Source: Paenalcaligenes niemegkensis
Lineage (GTDB): Bacteria > Pseudomonadota > Gammaproteobacteria > Burkholderiales > Burkholderiaceae_B
Direction: 5' to 3'
Assembly (NCBI RefSeq): GCF_022230885.1
Contig: NZ_JAKGCT010000001.1
Span: 186,001-250,000 of the forward strand
DNA length: 64,000 nucleotides
Positions 27,919-38,755 of the stretch are shown piece after piece. Below the pieces are notes generated by a model. The model did no database searches and was not told the origin of the DNA. It worked only from the letters and a program-made list of their open reading frames with translations. The position numbers and the translations under genes were made by a program. The stretch's first letter is position 1, and each line of letters begins with the position of its first letter.

Positions 27919-28002
27919 GAGACCGAATCTATCCAGGTTTAAGACGGTAGTGTCTACGCGCTTACCATCCAGGCATCACGCCAGTATCAACCATTCGCGC
28001 CG

Positions 28003-28160
28003 CTACTTTATGAGGCCTCGCAGCAGGCTAAGTACAGCCAGAACGAGAAAGACAAAAAATAGAATCTTTGCAATTGACGCAGCACCGGCGGCTAAGCCAC
28101 CAAAACCAAGTACAGCGGCAATAATCGCGACGATGAAAAAACCAGAGCATAATGCAGCAT
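28003..28160 (-). CDS. DUF1328 small membrane protein (frameshifted)
   Basis: This is a tiny two-helix membrane protein of the DUF1328 (YtjA) family. It has [20 protein letters not shown], then [22 protein letters not shown]. As written, the frame opens with an unrelated leader ([10 protein letters not shown]). The natural start is the ATG at 28160 after a GGGAGG ribosome site, coding MLHYALVFF. An A run at 28136-28141 (T6 on the coding strand) lacks one base to join the two, giving about 52 residues. The function is unknown; relatives are often stress-induced and sit near CsbD genes, as here. Confidence 0.85.
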
Positions 28161-28242
28161 GTTTGACCTCCCTGTTTTTAGCTTCATGCATTCAAGACAA
28201 TACTACGCGTTACAACTGATGCGTGAGTAATGTCAACAACCC

Positions 28243-28446
28243 TTACTCACGGTACTGGTCATAAAAATCGTTGACCTCTTTTTCGGCTTGCTCGCGAGTG
28301 CGCCCATAGCGCTCTTGTACTAAACCGGCCAGACGCTGCGCATCGCCCTTGACCATGTCAACCTCATCGTCAGTCAAGTCGCCCCACTTCTCGCGCACCT
28401 TGCCTTTCAGTTGTTTCCATTGTCCTTCAATAATATCTTTGTTCAT
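28243..28446 (-). CDS. CsbD-family stress protein
   Basis: This 67-residue hydrophilic, highly charged protein begins MNKDIIEGQWKQLKGKVREK and continues WGDLTDDEVDMVKGDAQRLA, the classic CsbD domain. CsbD proteins are general-stress-induced with no known biochemical activity. It is upstream of the DUF1328 gene on the same strand, 82 nt apart, and probably shares its control. Confidence 0.93.
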   Translation of the reverse strand: MNKDIIEGQWKQLKGKVREKWGDLTDDEVDMVKGDAQRLAGLVQERYGRTREQAEKEVNDFYDQYRE

Positions 28447-28662
28447 GATCTAGCTCCAAAAAAGAAGAATCAGTCACCAAAATTCAGGAACAGTTGGTAT
28501 TTACTAATTTAGCTGCTTTCGCACATATACAACGCTTAAGTTTGGGAGCAAATGTAACAATCCATAGCTGAGGTGGCTGGCGATCGCCGCCTTTGATCAG
28601 TCCAGACACCGGAAACGCACCGTCGTTTCACGTCACCTTGGTTACACTCAGTATGAGCGAGT

Positions 28663-28668
28663 TATAAT
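28663..28668 (+). promoter_or_regulatory. Possible -10 box of the rplU-rpmA promoter
   Basis: A perfect TATAAT about 112 nt before rplU. The best -35 candidates (TGGTTA or TTGGTT) sit 18-19 nt upstream, slightly wide and imperfect, so the promoter is tentative. Confidence 0.4.
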
Positions 28669-28747
28669 CCCTAGCTCCAATGCATTGTTTTTATTGCCTC
28701 TTTACGTACTTTTTCATACAATGACTGGCTTAGCTGACTTCGGTTGG

Positions 28748-28769
28748 CTATATTTCATATAGTTTTTTA
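28748..28769 (+). promoter_or_regulatory. Leader hairpin with T6 before rplU
   Basis: CTATAT (28748-28753) and ATATAG (28757-28762) pair around TTC, directly followed by TTTTTT and then the AGGA ribosome site. It looks like a weak intrinsic terminator or translational control hairpin in the ribosomal-protein leader. Confidence 0.35.
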
Positions 28770-28780
28770 GGAATTTCCCT

Positions 28781-29092
28781 ATGTACGCGGTTATAAAAAC
28801 CGGTGGCAAACAGTATCGTGTTAGCGCCGGCCAGAAATTAAAAATAGAACAGATACCGGCTGACATTGGACAAGAAATCTCGCTCGACCAGGTTTTATCC
28901 GTGGGCGAAGGCGAATCCCTTAAAGTGGGTACGCCTCTCGTTGATGGTGCCGTGGTTACAGCTACTGTTCTTGCACAAGGCCGCCACCCAAAAATCAAGA
29001 TCTTCAAAATGCGCCGTCGCAAGGGCTACCGCAAAACCCAAGGTCATCGTCAAAACTACACCGAAGTTCTTATCGAGGCTGTTAACGCGTAA
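28781..29092 (+). CDS. rplU: 50S ribosomal protein L21
   Basis: L21 binds 23S rRNA in the large subunit. The 103-residue product is full length, starts [20 protein letters not shown] and carries the basic C-terminal region [20 protein letters not shown] followed by GHRQNYTEV. It is 60 nt upstream of rpmA, the near-universal pairing. Unlike many betaproteobacteria, the divergent neighbour is csbD, not ispB. Confidence 0.98.
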   Translation: MYAVIKTGGKQYRVSAGQKLKIEQIPADIGQEISLDQVLSVGEGESLKVGTPLVDGAVVTATVLAQGRHPKIKIFKMRRRKGYRKTQGHRQNYTEVLIEAVNA

Positions 29093-29152
29093 TTTGCGTT
29101 TATCAAGCTACAACCTCTATAACTTTGGGTAATTCCATATCAGGAGTTCAAC

Positions 29153-29413
29153 ATGGCACAGAAGAAAGGCGGCGGCTCTACGCGAAACGGACGCGACTCA
29201 CAGGCTAAACGCCTTGGCGTCAAAATCTATGGTGGTCAATCCATCAATGCAGGTTCCATCATCGTTCGCCAGCGTGGTACAGAGTTCCACCCCGGCACAA
29301 ACGTTGGTATGGGCAAGGATCATACGCTGTACTCACTGGTCAATGGCCATGTTAAGTTCAGTATCCAAGGCGCATTGAACAAGCGCACCGTTTCGGTGAT
29401 CGCTGCTGAGTAA
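29153..29413 (+). CDS. rpmA: 50S ribosomal protein L27
   Basis: L27 reaches the peptidyl-transferase centre with its N-terminal tail. The 86-residue protein starts [20 protein letters not shown] and continues [20 protein letters not shown], complete and canonical. An AGGAG ribosome site precedes it. A strong terminator after it marks the end of rplU-rpmA. Confidence 0.98.
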   Translation: MAQKKGGGSTRNGRDSQAKRLGVKIYGGQSINAGSIIVRQRGTEFHPGTNVGMGKDHTLYSLVNGHVKFSIQGALNKRTVSVIAAE

Positions 29414-29436
29414 AACTCAGTTCAACTTGTCTTGAG

Positions 29437-29468
29437 AAGCCCTGCCCTTAATTAGGCAGGGCTTTTTG
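29437..29468 (+). terminator. Rho-independent terminator after rpmA
   Basis: AAGCCCTGCC (29437-29446) pairs perfectly with GGCAGGGCTT (29455-29464), 8-nt loop, then a run of Ts. It is 24 nt after the rpmA stop. Confidence 0.9.
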
Positions 29469-29523
29469 TTTTAAACTAGTCTCGCTATGCAATGTCGGTC
29501 ACTACGCTAAGCAATAAAATTAA

Positions 29524-30666
<1,143 letters not shown>

Positions 30667-30667
30667 A

Positions 30668-31811
30668 ATGTCCGCATTTCCTGAAACTCAATCTGTAGTC
30701 TCGACCGCTCAGCGCATTGTGGTGAAGGTGGGGTCCTCACTGGTCACCAACGAAGGCCGGGGCATAGACGCCCAGGCCGTAGCCGAGTGGTCGCAGCAAA
30801 TCGCCGATCTGCATAAACAGGGCAAACAGATAGTGCTGGTTTCCAGTGGCGCTATTGCCGAAGGTATTGCCCGCTTGGGATGGCCGCGCAGACCCAATGC
30901 CATGCACGAACTGCAGGCTGCTGCTGCAGTAGGACAAATGGGCCTGATACAGGCCTATGAGGTCGCCTTTGCGCGCCATGGCATACGTACTGCACAAATT
31001 TTATTGACTCACGAAGACCTGGCTAACAGGCACCGCTACCTGAATGCCCGCAGCACAATTTACACTCTGCTGGGTTTGGGCGTAGTGCCCATCGTCAATG
31101 AAAACGACACCGTGGTCACCGATGAAATCCGTCTGGGCGATAACGACACCCTGGGCGCTTTAGTCACTAACCTGATTGAAGCAGAGTCCTTGATTATTCT
31201 GACTGATCAAAAAGGTCTGTACAGCGCTGACCCGCGCTCCAACTCCGATGCCGAATTCATTTCAGTGGCACAGGCTGGTGATCCTACTCTTGAAGACATG
31301 GCGGGGGGCTGGCTCCACGGTAGGCACGGGGGGCATGATCACGAAAATTCTTGCTGCCAAACGGGCTGCCAATAGCGGTGGGCACACGGTAATTGCGTCG
31401 GGCCGTGAGCCTCAGGTGTTGGTACGCCTTGCACAGGGCGAACGTATCGGTACCGAATTACGTGCAGTAATTCCCGTACAGTCGGCCCGTCAGCGCTGGC
31501 TGGCCAGTCATCTGCGGGTACGCGGACGCGTTACGCTTGACGATGGTGCTGTCAAGGCGCTGACCGCAGGTCATAAAAGTTTGCTGGCCATCGGCGTGAC
31601 CCGGGTTGAAGGACACTTTGGCCGCGGCGACGTAGTGGCCTGCGTAGACGCTCATGGGGTTGAATACGGGCGTGGGTTGATTAACTATTCCAGCACCGAT
31701 ACTCAACGCATTATGGGCCTGCCCAGCCAGAAAATTGAAGAGGTGTTGGGTAGCATGTCAGACTCTGAGCTCATGCACCGTGACAATATGGTGTTTAGTC
31801 GTACAGACTAA
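30668..31811 (+). CDS. proB: Glutamate 5-kinase (frameshifted)
   Basis: ProB phosphorylates glutamate in the first step of proline synthesis. The kinase domain shows [50 protein letters not shown] and [16 protein letters not shown]. The C-terminal part, after [20 protein letters not shown], carries a PUA domain. The frame breaks in a G6 run at 31313-31318. Two extra Gs restore [16 protein letters not shown] at the family spacing, about 381 residues; removal of one would also restore the frame. The start used (ATG 30668) is one base after the obgE stop. Confidence 0.93.
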
Positions 31812-31863
31812 GCCTTGTGCCCCTCCTTCCACGGCCTGAAGCCGATTTTTTTCGGAGCATTCA

Positions 31864-33122
31864 ATGAAAGTTCTTATTCTCGGCGCCGGCGTTGAAGGCG
31901 TTACCAGCGCCTATTATCTGGCTAAGCAAGGGCATAGCGTCACTGTTGTTGATCGTCTCGGCGGACCCGCTCTGGAAACAAGCTACGGCAATGCAGGGCA
32001 GGTATCGTTTGGCTACGCCTCCCCTTGGGCTGCTCCAGGCATACCTTTAAAAGCCATGAAATGGATGTTGTCCAAACACCCTCCATTTAGCTTCAGGCCT
32101 GATGGCACCCTCTTTCAGCTACGCTGGATGTTGCAAATGTGGGCTAACTGCACAGACCACAACTACAAGGTCAACAAAGAGCGAATGGTTCGACTCGCTG
32201 ATTACAGCCGCCTATGTTTACAGAAGCTACGCGATGAAACGGGTATTCAGTACGAGGCCCGCCAAAAAGGTACTCTCCAAGTGTTTCGCAAGCCTGAGCA
32301 AGTCGATGCCGCTTCGGCCGATATGCAGGTGCTTGAAGAAATGGGTGTTAACTATGCGCTACTGACTGCAGCCCAGCTACATACTGTCGAGCCCGCTCTT
32401 GCCCACGTAGAAAATCAGTTAGCAGGCGGTCTGCACCTGCCCGACGATGAAACGGGCGACTGCCAGCTCTTTACGACACGCCTGGCTGAAAAAGCGCAAG
32501 CTCTGGGGGTAGAGTTTAAATTCAGTGAATCCATACAAAAAATACACGTGACCGCTAACGAGGTTACTGGCATACAGAGCAATAATCAGCTGCTAACGGC
32601 CGATGCCTATTTGGTTTGCCTGGGCTCGTGGTCAACCCAGTTTCTTAAAAATATTGCACCCATTCCGGTTTACCCCCTTAAAGGCTATTCAATTACTGTG
32701 AATATCGCCGACGAGACACGAGCTCCGCAATCTACGCTGCTGGACGAAAGCTATAAAATTGCATTGACCCGCTTTGAACAACGGATTCGAGTGGGGGGAT
32801 GGCCGAAGTAGCGGGTTTTGATAAGACCCTGAATCCAAAGCGTAAAGCCACCCTGCTGATGGTGCTGGATAACCTGTTTCCTGGTAGCTACGTGAAGCAG
32901 CCTGATGTTTCGTTTTGGACTGGCCTTCGGCCTAAAACACCTGACAGCACCCCTATTGTTGGTAAAACCTCGTGCTCAAACCTGTACCTGAATACAGGTC
33001 ATGGTACCTTGGGATGGACAATGTCTTGCGGTAGTGCACAACTAATTTCCGACATTATCAGCGGAAACACACCCGAAATACGTGCAGACGATTTGTCGGT
33101 AGCGCGATATCAAAAGCCTTAG
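31864..33122 (+). CDS. dadA: D-amino acid dehydrogenase, small subunit type (frameshifted)
   Basis: DadA is a membrane-associated flavoenzyme that oxidises D-amino acids, notably D-alanine, to keto acids. The N-terminal FAD loop is [20 protein letters not shown], and [20 protein letters not shown] is a family hallmark. The C-terminal [16 protein letters not shown] and [20 protein letters not shown] lie in another frame. The break is a G6 run at 32793-32798; one more G gives [18 protein letters not shown] and about 419 residues. Its stop codon overlaps that of the convergent regulator. Confidence 0.93.
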
Positions 33123-33852
33123 CGACGCTGCAGCGGGGCTGCAAACATGTATCCCCAGTTATGCACCGACTTTAAGGGTAGGTGCAGGCCTGCGGCCTCG
33201 AACTTGCGCCGAAGACGGCTCACAATAACCCCTAGCCTGTTGATTTTAATGCTTTGCTCACGCTCACCTTCGAGGCTCAGGAAAAGTAATAAATCGAGGT
33301 GTGACACCTTATAGTCGGGAGCGTCCGCCAGCGCCTGGAAAAAGCCCGCTCTATGGTGGTCAGGCTAACCCGAGCGCCATCTGGACTTAATACTGACCAG
33401 GCCTCATCAAGCAACGTCCACTTATTAGCTTCGGGCTTTAACCCTGCCCCCTCGCGTATACGACGCAAAACACTGCCTACGCTTGCGAGAAACAGCGAGC
33501 TGCTGGCGTCAGGATCCACATGATTATCAGCGCCACACAGCAATGCTTGCGTGACTGCAGCTTCGTCGTGGGACGACATCAACGGTAAAATGCCGAATTG
33601 CCCACTGGTTGTACGTAAACGTACGGTGGCTACGATAATGTCTGCCGGCTCTCCTGACAAAATAAACATACTGTGCTGGGGCGCGTTCGCAATGCTTGTC
33701 GCTTGCTGGCAGAGCTTATCGAGATCGCCTTCATGAGACAACTCGTAACCATGATCACGCAATGCGTACGAAAATTGTGTGACTTTCGGACTTTGTTCTA
33801 GTAACGACTGGGCCACATACCAATAAATAACGGCAGCGTAATCTGTAGACAT
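33119..33852 (-). CDS. OmpR-like winged-helix regulator with atypical receiver (frameshifted)
   Basis: After repair this is about 244 residues. The C-terminal third is an OmpR/PhoB-type winged helix, seen in [20 protein letters not shown] and [12 protein letters not shown]. The N-terminal part has receiver-like elements, [24 protein letters not shown] and a following helix. The position expected for the phospho-acceptor reads [13 protein letters not shown] without a DLxLP motif, and the KP lysine position reads DP, so classical phosphorylation is doubtful. An A5 run at 33339-33343 lacks one base (gives [20 protein letters not shown]). No kinase is nearby. It converges with dadA and is divergent from the XRE gene; the target is unknown. 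Confidence 0.72.
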
Positions 33853-33960
33853 GACTTATTCCTTAATGAACCAGGCTCAAACTATAACAAGTTGCTACAT
33901 CTTATATCACAAATAGAGTAAGCAGCTAGCACCAACGTAATATCAATACGTCGTTCAATA

Positions 33961-34356
33961 GTGTTTGTGAACACTTTTGGCAAAAACCTTCGTCAAGCGC
34001 GTCTGGCCCTGGGACTATCGCAGCAGCAGCTAGCCGATATGACTCAGCTCTCCCAAGCAGCTATCTCCAGCTACGAGCGCGGAGAAAGACATGCTGCCCG
34101 CGATATATTGCGCCTCGCCGAGGCTCTGAAGGTGTCTCCTCAATGGCTGGCCGGACGATCGGGCAATACGAAGAAAAGCAACGCAGTGAAGACCATAGCA
34201 GAGCCTTTGCCACTGGATGGATGCTCGGTTCCTTTCGAATTCGACTGGCCTTTTACTAGCGTAAGCCCTTTGTCCTACTATCAATTAAGCGAAGCCGAAC
34301 GTAAAATAGTCGAAGACTTAGTGCAGTCGTTAGTGGAGCTCCACCCGCGCGGCTAA
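33961..34356 (+). CDS. XRE-family helix-turn-helix regulator
   Basis: This 131-residue protein has a Cro/C1-type DNA-binding domain at residues 5-65 (NLRQARLALGLSQQQLADMT, QLSQAAISSYERGERHAARD, LRLAEALKVSPQWLAGR) and a C-terminal tail without a recognised domain. GTG at 33961 is used as start; a second GTG at 33967 is possible. The start overlaps the inverted repeat GTGTT-TGTG-AACAC, which could be an autoregulatory operator. It is divergent from the OmpR-like gene by 108 nt. It may be a chromosomal control gene or a phage remnant; no other phage gene is near. Confidence 0.8.
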   Translation: MFVNTFGKNLRQARLALGLSQQQLADMTQLSQAAISSYERGERHAARDILRLAEALKVSPQWLAGRSGNTKKSNAVKTIAEPLPLDGCSVPFEFDWPFTSVSPLSYYQLSEAERKIVEDLVQSLVELHPRG

Positions 34357-34513
34357 TTCGTCATAGACTTCCTGGCCGCAAGCTCGCAAAGTGGCTCTCC
34401 AGCTCAGGGTTTGCCTGTACCTGCTTGAACCTTACGACTCTTAACGACTCCAACCTCACTTAGGCATCAACAATTTTTTGCTGATGTCTGGCAGTTGTTA
34501 CCAGGAGGCTATT

Positions 34514-34777
34514 ATGTTGAAACGCATACTTAATGTGTCTTTGTACGGAGTCGGCGTCGCCATGCTGCTGGTGGTTCTGGCATGGGCTGCCAACAAAAGT
34601 TTTGATTTAGGCTGGTTTACAAGTCTAAGCGCATCTAAGTTATTCTTCAGTTTAGCCATGACATTGGCCATGCTGTTCCTGGCTCAGATTCTGGCTCCCT
34701 TATTATCGCTAACCCGTATGCCAGCCGACTCTCCAAAACTGGCAGCAGCCAATTGCCAATCCGCTGATTCCAATTAG
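34514..34777 (+). CDS. Small predicted membrane protein, unknown function
   Basis: I do not recognise this 87-residue protein. It has two hydrophobic segments (about residues 7-27, VSLYGVGVAMLLVVLAWAA, and 39-64, with LFFSLAMTLAMLFLAQILAP) and a short polar C-terminal tail, so it should span the inner membrane twice. An in-frame ATG lies at 34478, but the ATG at 34514 has a strong AGGAGG ribosome site. It stands alone after the XRE gene and converges with the OmpA-like gene. Confidence 0.7.
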   Translation: MLKRILNVSLYGVGVAMLLVVLAWAANKSFDLGWFTSLSASKLFFSLAMTLAMLFLAQILAPLLSLTRMPADSPKLAAANCQSADSN

Positions 34778-34871
34778 TTTATCCCGCCAGGATATTGCCC
34801 TCCTGCAGCTGGAATCACCATCTCATAATGGACAAGGTCTGCATCGCAATCAAAAAGACCTGCCCTCAAAC

Positions 34872-34903
34872 GAAAAAACCTCGCCTAATCACTTAGGCGA
34901 GGT
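34872..34903 (-). terminator. Rho-independent terminator of the OmpA-like gene
   Basis: ACCTCGCCTAA (34878-34888) pairs perfectly with TTAGGCGAGGT (34893-34903) around a 4-nt loop. On the minus strand it is followed by TTTTTT, which places it 49 nt after the OmpA-like stop. It may also stop the convergent small-protein transcript. Confidence 0.85.
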
Positions 34904-34951
34904 CAAGACTACCTTGGGTTATCTACCCAATATTCACACGGAGCGTGAAAT

Positions 34952-35605
34952 TCAATTCTGTACTGCGTAAAGATATAATTCGACGCGGCGGTTCATGGCA
35001 CGACCTTCAGCAGTACCGTTATCGGCAACAGGCTGATTGGGACCACGACCTTCAGACATCAACATCGCATCGGCAACACCTTGTTGACGCAGATAATTGG
35101 TAACAGCAGTAGCACGATTGACCGACAACGTCTGGTTCAGCTGCAAAGTGCCCGTGCTATCGGTATGGCCAATCGCTTTGGCCCGAAGCTCTGGATGCTG
35201 AATTAAAGCGCGGGCAACGCTGTCAAGAACAGGAAGCAACTCGGACTTCAGGGCATACTTACCAGTATCAAAGGAGACATGGCTTGGAATATTGACGCGC
35301 AGTGTGCCATCCGGCATTTCAGTGACATCTACGCCTAAGCTGCTGGCGCCAGACTCCTGAACATCATTTTTAATGCCAGACCAGTTGTAGCCAGCAATAC
35401 CGCCTGCTACAGCACCGACGCCTGCGCCAATTGCCGCAGCTTTACTGCTATCTCCCAGCAGTACCCCAAGCCCTGCCCCTAATGCTGCGCCAGCGCCTGC
35501 ACCAGTGGCTGTACGGCCGCCTGTACCCATGTCAGCGCATCCTGCCATTATGGCTGCTACACCCACGCACGCAGCAATGCGACTTATTTTTAGCGACATA
35601 TTCAT
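34952..35605 (-). CDS. OmpA-family lipoprotein with glycine-zipper region
   Basis: This 217-residue envelope protein begins with a lipoprotein signal, lipobox cysteine in IMAGCADMG (about residue 23). A glycine-zipper segment follows (GAGAGAALGAGLGVLLG and AAAIGAGVGAVAGGIAGYNW, about 36-74). The C-terminal OmpA peptidoglycan-binding domain has VSFDTGKYALKSELLPVLDS, IGHTDSTGTLQLNQTLSVNR and GRAMNRRVELYL. This is the YiaD-like layout, tethering outer membrane to peptidoglycan. The second ATG at 35599 is an alternative start. It is monocistronic with its own terminator. Confidence 0.9.
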   Translation of the reverse strand: MNMSLKISRIAACVGVAAIMAGCADMGTGGRTATGAGAGAALGAGLGVLLGDSSKAAAIGAGVGAVAGGIAGYNWSGIKNDVQESGASSLGVDVTEMPDGTLRVNIPSHVSFDTGKYALKSELLPVLDSVARALIQHPELRAKAIGHTDSTGTLQLNQTLSVNRATAVTNYLRQQGVADAMLMSEGRGPNQPVADNGTAEGRAMNRRVELYLYAVQN

Positions 35606-35786
35606 ATTCTTCTCCTTGTCCTATCGACACCCCAACCGATCGTTGAGTGAAGCTATGCTAGCAAGGGTTCGAGGCTCCGAGTGTTACAGATTGGTTCTGA
35701 TCGCTATTATTTGACTAATCTTTACACAATACACTGCAGCATGGGCACGAAACAGAGAGCCTTCATGCCCATGCAAACATCATTAT

Positions 35787-36785
35787 CTAGAACAATTGTG
35801 CGCCTGATGCCTCGACAATTTCCTTGTATTTAGCAAGGTCGGACTCAACCATAGCCTTGAACTCTTCCACACTAGTGGGCTTGGAGTCAGACCCCATGAG
35901 TTCAAGCGATTTACGAATCTCCGGATCATTCAGCGCCTTGACGTAAGCCGCATTCAATGTTTCTACGATTGATTCGGGTGTGCCACCGGTTGCAAACACC
36001 CCAAACCAGGTACCCAGGTCGAAATTCTCGACCCCGGCCTCTTGCATTGTGGGTGTGTCTTTTAGAAAAGAGGAGCGCTCCGCAGTTGTTACTGCAAGCG
36101 GTACCACCCGATTCGACTGTATCAGGGGCAACGCTGATGCCAGGTTGTCGAACATAAAGTGAACCTCCCCGCCAAGTAGTGAGGTTTTCGCGGGTGCTGC
36201 GCCGCCGTAGGGAACATGAACTGTCTCGATCTCGACCCTGGAATTCAGCAGTTCACCTGCCAGATGGCCTGCGCTGCCGTTTCCGCCCGAAGCAAAGTTA
36301 AGTGTATTGGGATTGGCCTTGGCATATGAAACCAAATCGCTGACCGTAGCAATTTCATTTTTCTCGGCAAAGTCGGCATTGACGATCAACACATTTGGCA
36401 CCGACGCCACGAGTGTCACCGGCTCGAAACTTTCTATGGGATCAAAGGGCAGCGAAGAATATAACCACGGATTGATCGCATTGATGGCGACGGCTCCCAT
36501 TACCAATGTGTAGCCATCAGGCTTTGCCTTGGCAGCCAGGCCAGCGCCAATATTGCCACCTGCACCAGGTTTGTTCTCGACCACGATCGTACCTAAGTCG
36601 TCTTTGGCTTTTTCGGCCAGCAAGCGAGCCATGGTGTCGAGCGGACCGCCCGGTGGGTATGGCACGATAAACTGAATGGTTTTATTGGGATACTGACTGT
36701 CTGCTGCCAGAGCAGCGCCCGACGCTATCGCAGCCACACCTAAGGCGCAGCTACCCAACAAACGACCTAAAAACGATAACTTCAT
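35787..36785 (-). CDS. Bug-family (TctC-like) periplasmic solute-binding protein
   Basis: This 332-residue protein of the tripartite tricarboxylate carrier binding family has a Sec signal MKLSFLGRLLGSCALGVAAI ending near ALAAD. It shows the family blocks YPNKTIQFIVPYPPGGPLDT, VENKPGAGGNIGAGLAAKA and LNFASGGNGSAGHLAGELLN. No TctA/TctB membrane genes are adjacent. Large families of such orphan receptors are typical of Bordetella and relatives. The frame opens 24 codons earlier, but the ATG at 36785 gives a proper signal peptide after an AAAGG site. It lies 90 nt after aapP on the same strand. The ligand is unknown. Confidence 0.9.
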   Translation of the reverse strand: MKLSFLGRLLGSCALGVAAIASGAALAADSQYPNKTIQFIVPYPPGGPLDTMARLLAEKAKDDLGTIVVENKPGAGGNIGAGLAAKAKPDGYTLVMGAVAINAINPWLYSSLPFDPIESFEPVTLVASVPNVLIVNADFAEKNEIATVSDLVSYAKANPNTLNFASGGNGSAGHLAGELLNSRVEIETVHVPYGGAAPAKTSLLGGEVHFMFDNLASALPLIQSNRVVPLAVTTAERSSFLKDTPTMQEAGVENFDLGTWFGVFATGGTPESIVETLNAAYVKALNDPEIRKSLELMGSDSKPTSVEEFKAMVESDLAKYKEIVEASGAQLF

Positions 36786-36875
36786 ACTAATACCTTTATT
36801 CAAACCACATGATGACAAGCAAAATAGCTGATATTTTGGCATAAGCTGGCGCGGCACGTAGCTATAGCCTGTTAA

Positions 36876-37613
36876 TTAATGAAGAATTTGACTTAAAAAC
36901 TCACGCGTACGCGGGCTGACAGGATTATCAAAAAACTCTTCTGGCGTGTTTTCTTCGATAATTTCCCCCTTGTCCATGAATATCACCCTATTGGCTGCTT
37001 TACGCGCAAAACCCATTTCATGCGTAACACAAAGCATGGTCATGCCAGTTTCAGCCAGTCCCATCATGACATCCAGCACCTCTTTTACCATTTCCGGATC
37101 AAGTGCCGAGGTCGGCTCGTCAAACAGCATGATCTTGGGCTTCATACAAAGTGAGCGTGCAATGGCGACCCGTTGCTGCTGTCCGCCAGAAAGCTGGCCT
37201 GGATACTTTCCGGCCTGCTCCGGAATACGTACGCGCTCAAGGTACTCCATCGCCGTGGCTTCTGCCTGGGCTTTAGGATGCTTCAATACCCACATCGGCC
37301 CCAGTGTGAGGTTTTCGAGCACAGTCAGGTGGGGGAACAGATTAAAGTGCTGAAACACCATCCCTACCTCACGTCGAATTGCTTCGATATGCTTTAAGTT
37401 ATTGGTGATCTCTACCCCATCCACAACGATCTGCCCGGACTGGTGCTCTTCCAGCCGATTAATGCAGCGTATCAGGGTAGATTTGCCCGAACCCGATGGA
37501 CCACAAATAACAATACGTTCGCCCTTGGCTACATTCAAATTGATATTGTGCAGCACATGAAATTGGTCATACCATTTATTGACGTCTTCCAGGCGAATAA
37601 TTGCCTCTGACAT
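36876..37613 (-). CDS. aapP: Polar amino acid ABC transporter ATP-binding protein
   Basis: This 245-residue ATPase of the general L-amino acid (AapJQMP) importer has Walker [20 protein letters not shown], signature [16 protein letters not shown], Walker [17 protein letters not shown] and switch histidine CVTHEMGFA. The product is close to GlnQ/HisP in length. It is last of the four aap genes on the minus strand, 49 nt after aapM. Confidence 0.92.
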   Translation of the reverse strand: MSEAIIRLEDVNKWYDQFHVLHNINLNVAKGERIVICGPSGSGKSTLIRCINRLEEHQSGQIVVDGVEITNNLKHIEAIRREVGMVFQHFNLFPHLTVLENLTLGPMWVLKHPKAQAEATAMEYLERVRIPEQAGKYPGQLSGGQQQRVAIARSLCMKPKIMLFDEPTSALDPEMVKEVLDVMMGLAETGMTMLCVTHEMGFARKAANRVIFMDKGEIIEENTPEEFFDNPVSPRTREFLSQILH

Positions 37614-37662
37614 AATTCCACTCCTTTGGCACGAGTAGTTAGCGTGCGGGATACTTGGCGAC

Positions 37663-38754
37663 TTAGGTTCGATAATCGCGATTCAAGCTTTTTTCTAATG
37701 ACTGGCTATACCTTGAGATGCTGTAGCAAAACACAAAATAGATAGCCGCAATAAACAGGTAGGCCTCTGTACTAAAGCCTCGCCAAGCAGCGTCGGCCAA
37801 TGCCGCCTTGGCTGCCTGGGTCAGATCGAAGATGCCAATAATAACCACCAGAGATGTGTCTTTGAACAAAGAAATAAAAATGCTCACCAATGGAGGTATG
37901 ACAACCTTTAGTGCCTGCGGCAGCACGATCTTGCGCATCGTCTGCCAATAGCTTAAGCCTATAGATTCGGCTCCTTCGTACTGCCCTTTGGGGATAGCCT
38001 GGAGGCCGCCCCGTACCGTTTCAGCAATGTACGCGGCGGCGAACATAATAATAGCGATCTGGGCCCTCAATAGCTTGTCGATGCTGAAGCCTTCAGGCAT
38101 AAATAACGGCAGCATCACCGACGACATAAACAACAGGCTAATAAGGGGAACCCCTCGTATAAGCTCGATGTACACCACGCAAATGGCCTTTACCGCAGGC
38201 AGCTCAGAGCGACGCCCCAGCGCCAGAAGCACCCCAAAGGGGAAAGCAAAGGCCAGGCCAAAGGTGGACAGCATGAGCGTTAAAGGCAAACCGCCCCAGC
38301 GGCTGTTTTCAACAAGGCTCAGGCCGAATACCCCGCCCCGCATCAAGATCCAGAAGGCGACCAGGCCTACTGTCCACACCAGCGCCAGCGAAGGCTTCCA
38401 GAACCGTCTCAGACAGCTCATGTAGATAAGAGCAATTAAGATAAGCGATGCTACCAGAGGCCGCCATTGTTCGTCGTATGGATAAATGCCAAACAGAATC
38501 AGGCGGTGCTTTTCTACAATAAATGCCCAGCAGGCTCCGCCGGTTTCCCTACATTCCTGTGCGCTGTCTGCCGTGAAGTTTGCCTTTATCAAGCCCCATT
38601 CAATGAGAGCGGGAATGGCCATTAATAACAGCCATATAACCAAAATCGTTAAAACAGTATTAGCTGGAGTGGCGAATAGATTTTGACGCAGCCATCCAGG
38701 CACTCCGACATGGGTACGGGGTGGAGCCATGGCAAGTTGTGGATTGTCATTCAT
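37663..38754 (-). CDS. aapM: General L-amino acid ABC transporter permease
   Basis: This 363-residue permease has the AapM/BztC layout: an N-terminal helix, a hydrophilic insert with [10 protein letters not shown], then the permease core. The core contains the EAA loop, seen in [20 protein letters not shown] and [20 protein letters not shown]. The start is the ATG at 38754, one base past the aapQ stop region, as expected for coupled translation. An upstream ATG at 38775 would overlap aapQ. Confidence 0.92.
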   Translation of the reverse strand: MNDNPQLAMAPPRTHVGVPGWLRQNLFATPANTVLTILVIWLLLMAIPALIEWGLIKANFTADSAQECRETGGACWAFIVEKHRLILFGIYPYDEQWRPLVASLILIALIYMSCLRRFWKPSLALVWTVGLVAFWILMRGGVFGLSLVENSRWGGLPLTLMLSTFGLAFAFPFGVLLALGRRSELPAVKAICVVYIELIRGVPLISLLFMSSVMLPLFMPEGFSIDKLLRAQIAIIMFAAAYIAETVRGGLQAIPKGQYEGAESIGLSYWQTMRKIVLPQALKVVIPPLVSIFISLFKDTSLVVIIGIFDLTQAAKAALADAAWRGFSTEAYLFIAAIYFVFCYSISRYSQSLEKSLNRDYRT

Positions 38755-38755
38755 G

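Larger units (their letters stand above)
28447..28780. other. Intergenic control region between csbD and rplU
   Basis: These 334 nt contain no gene. They separate the divergent csbD and rplU transcripts. A -10-like TATAAT (28663-28668) and a small hairpin with T6 just before the rplU ribosome site are listed separately. Nothing else stands out. Confidence 0.6.

Noticed and set aside
31830..31856. Terminator between proB and dadA
   Set aside because: CGGC/GCCG gives only a 4-bp stem before the T run, too weak to call.
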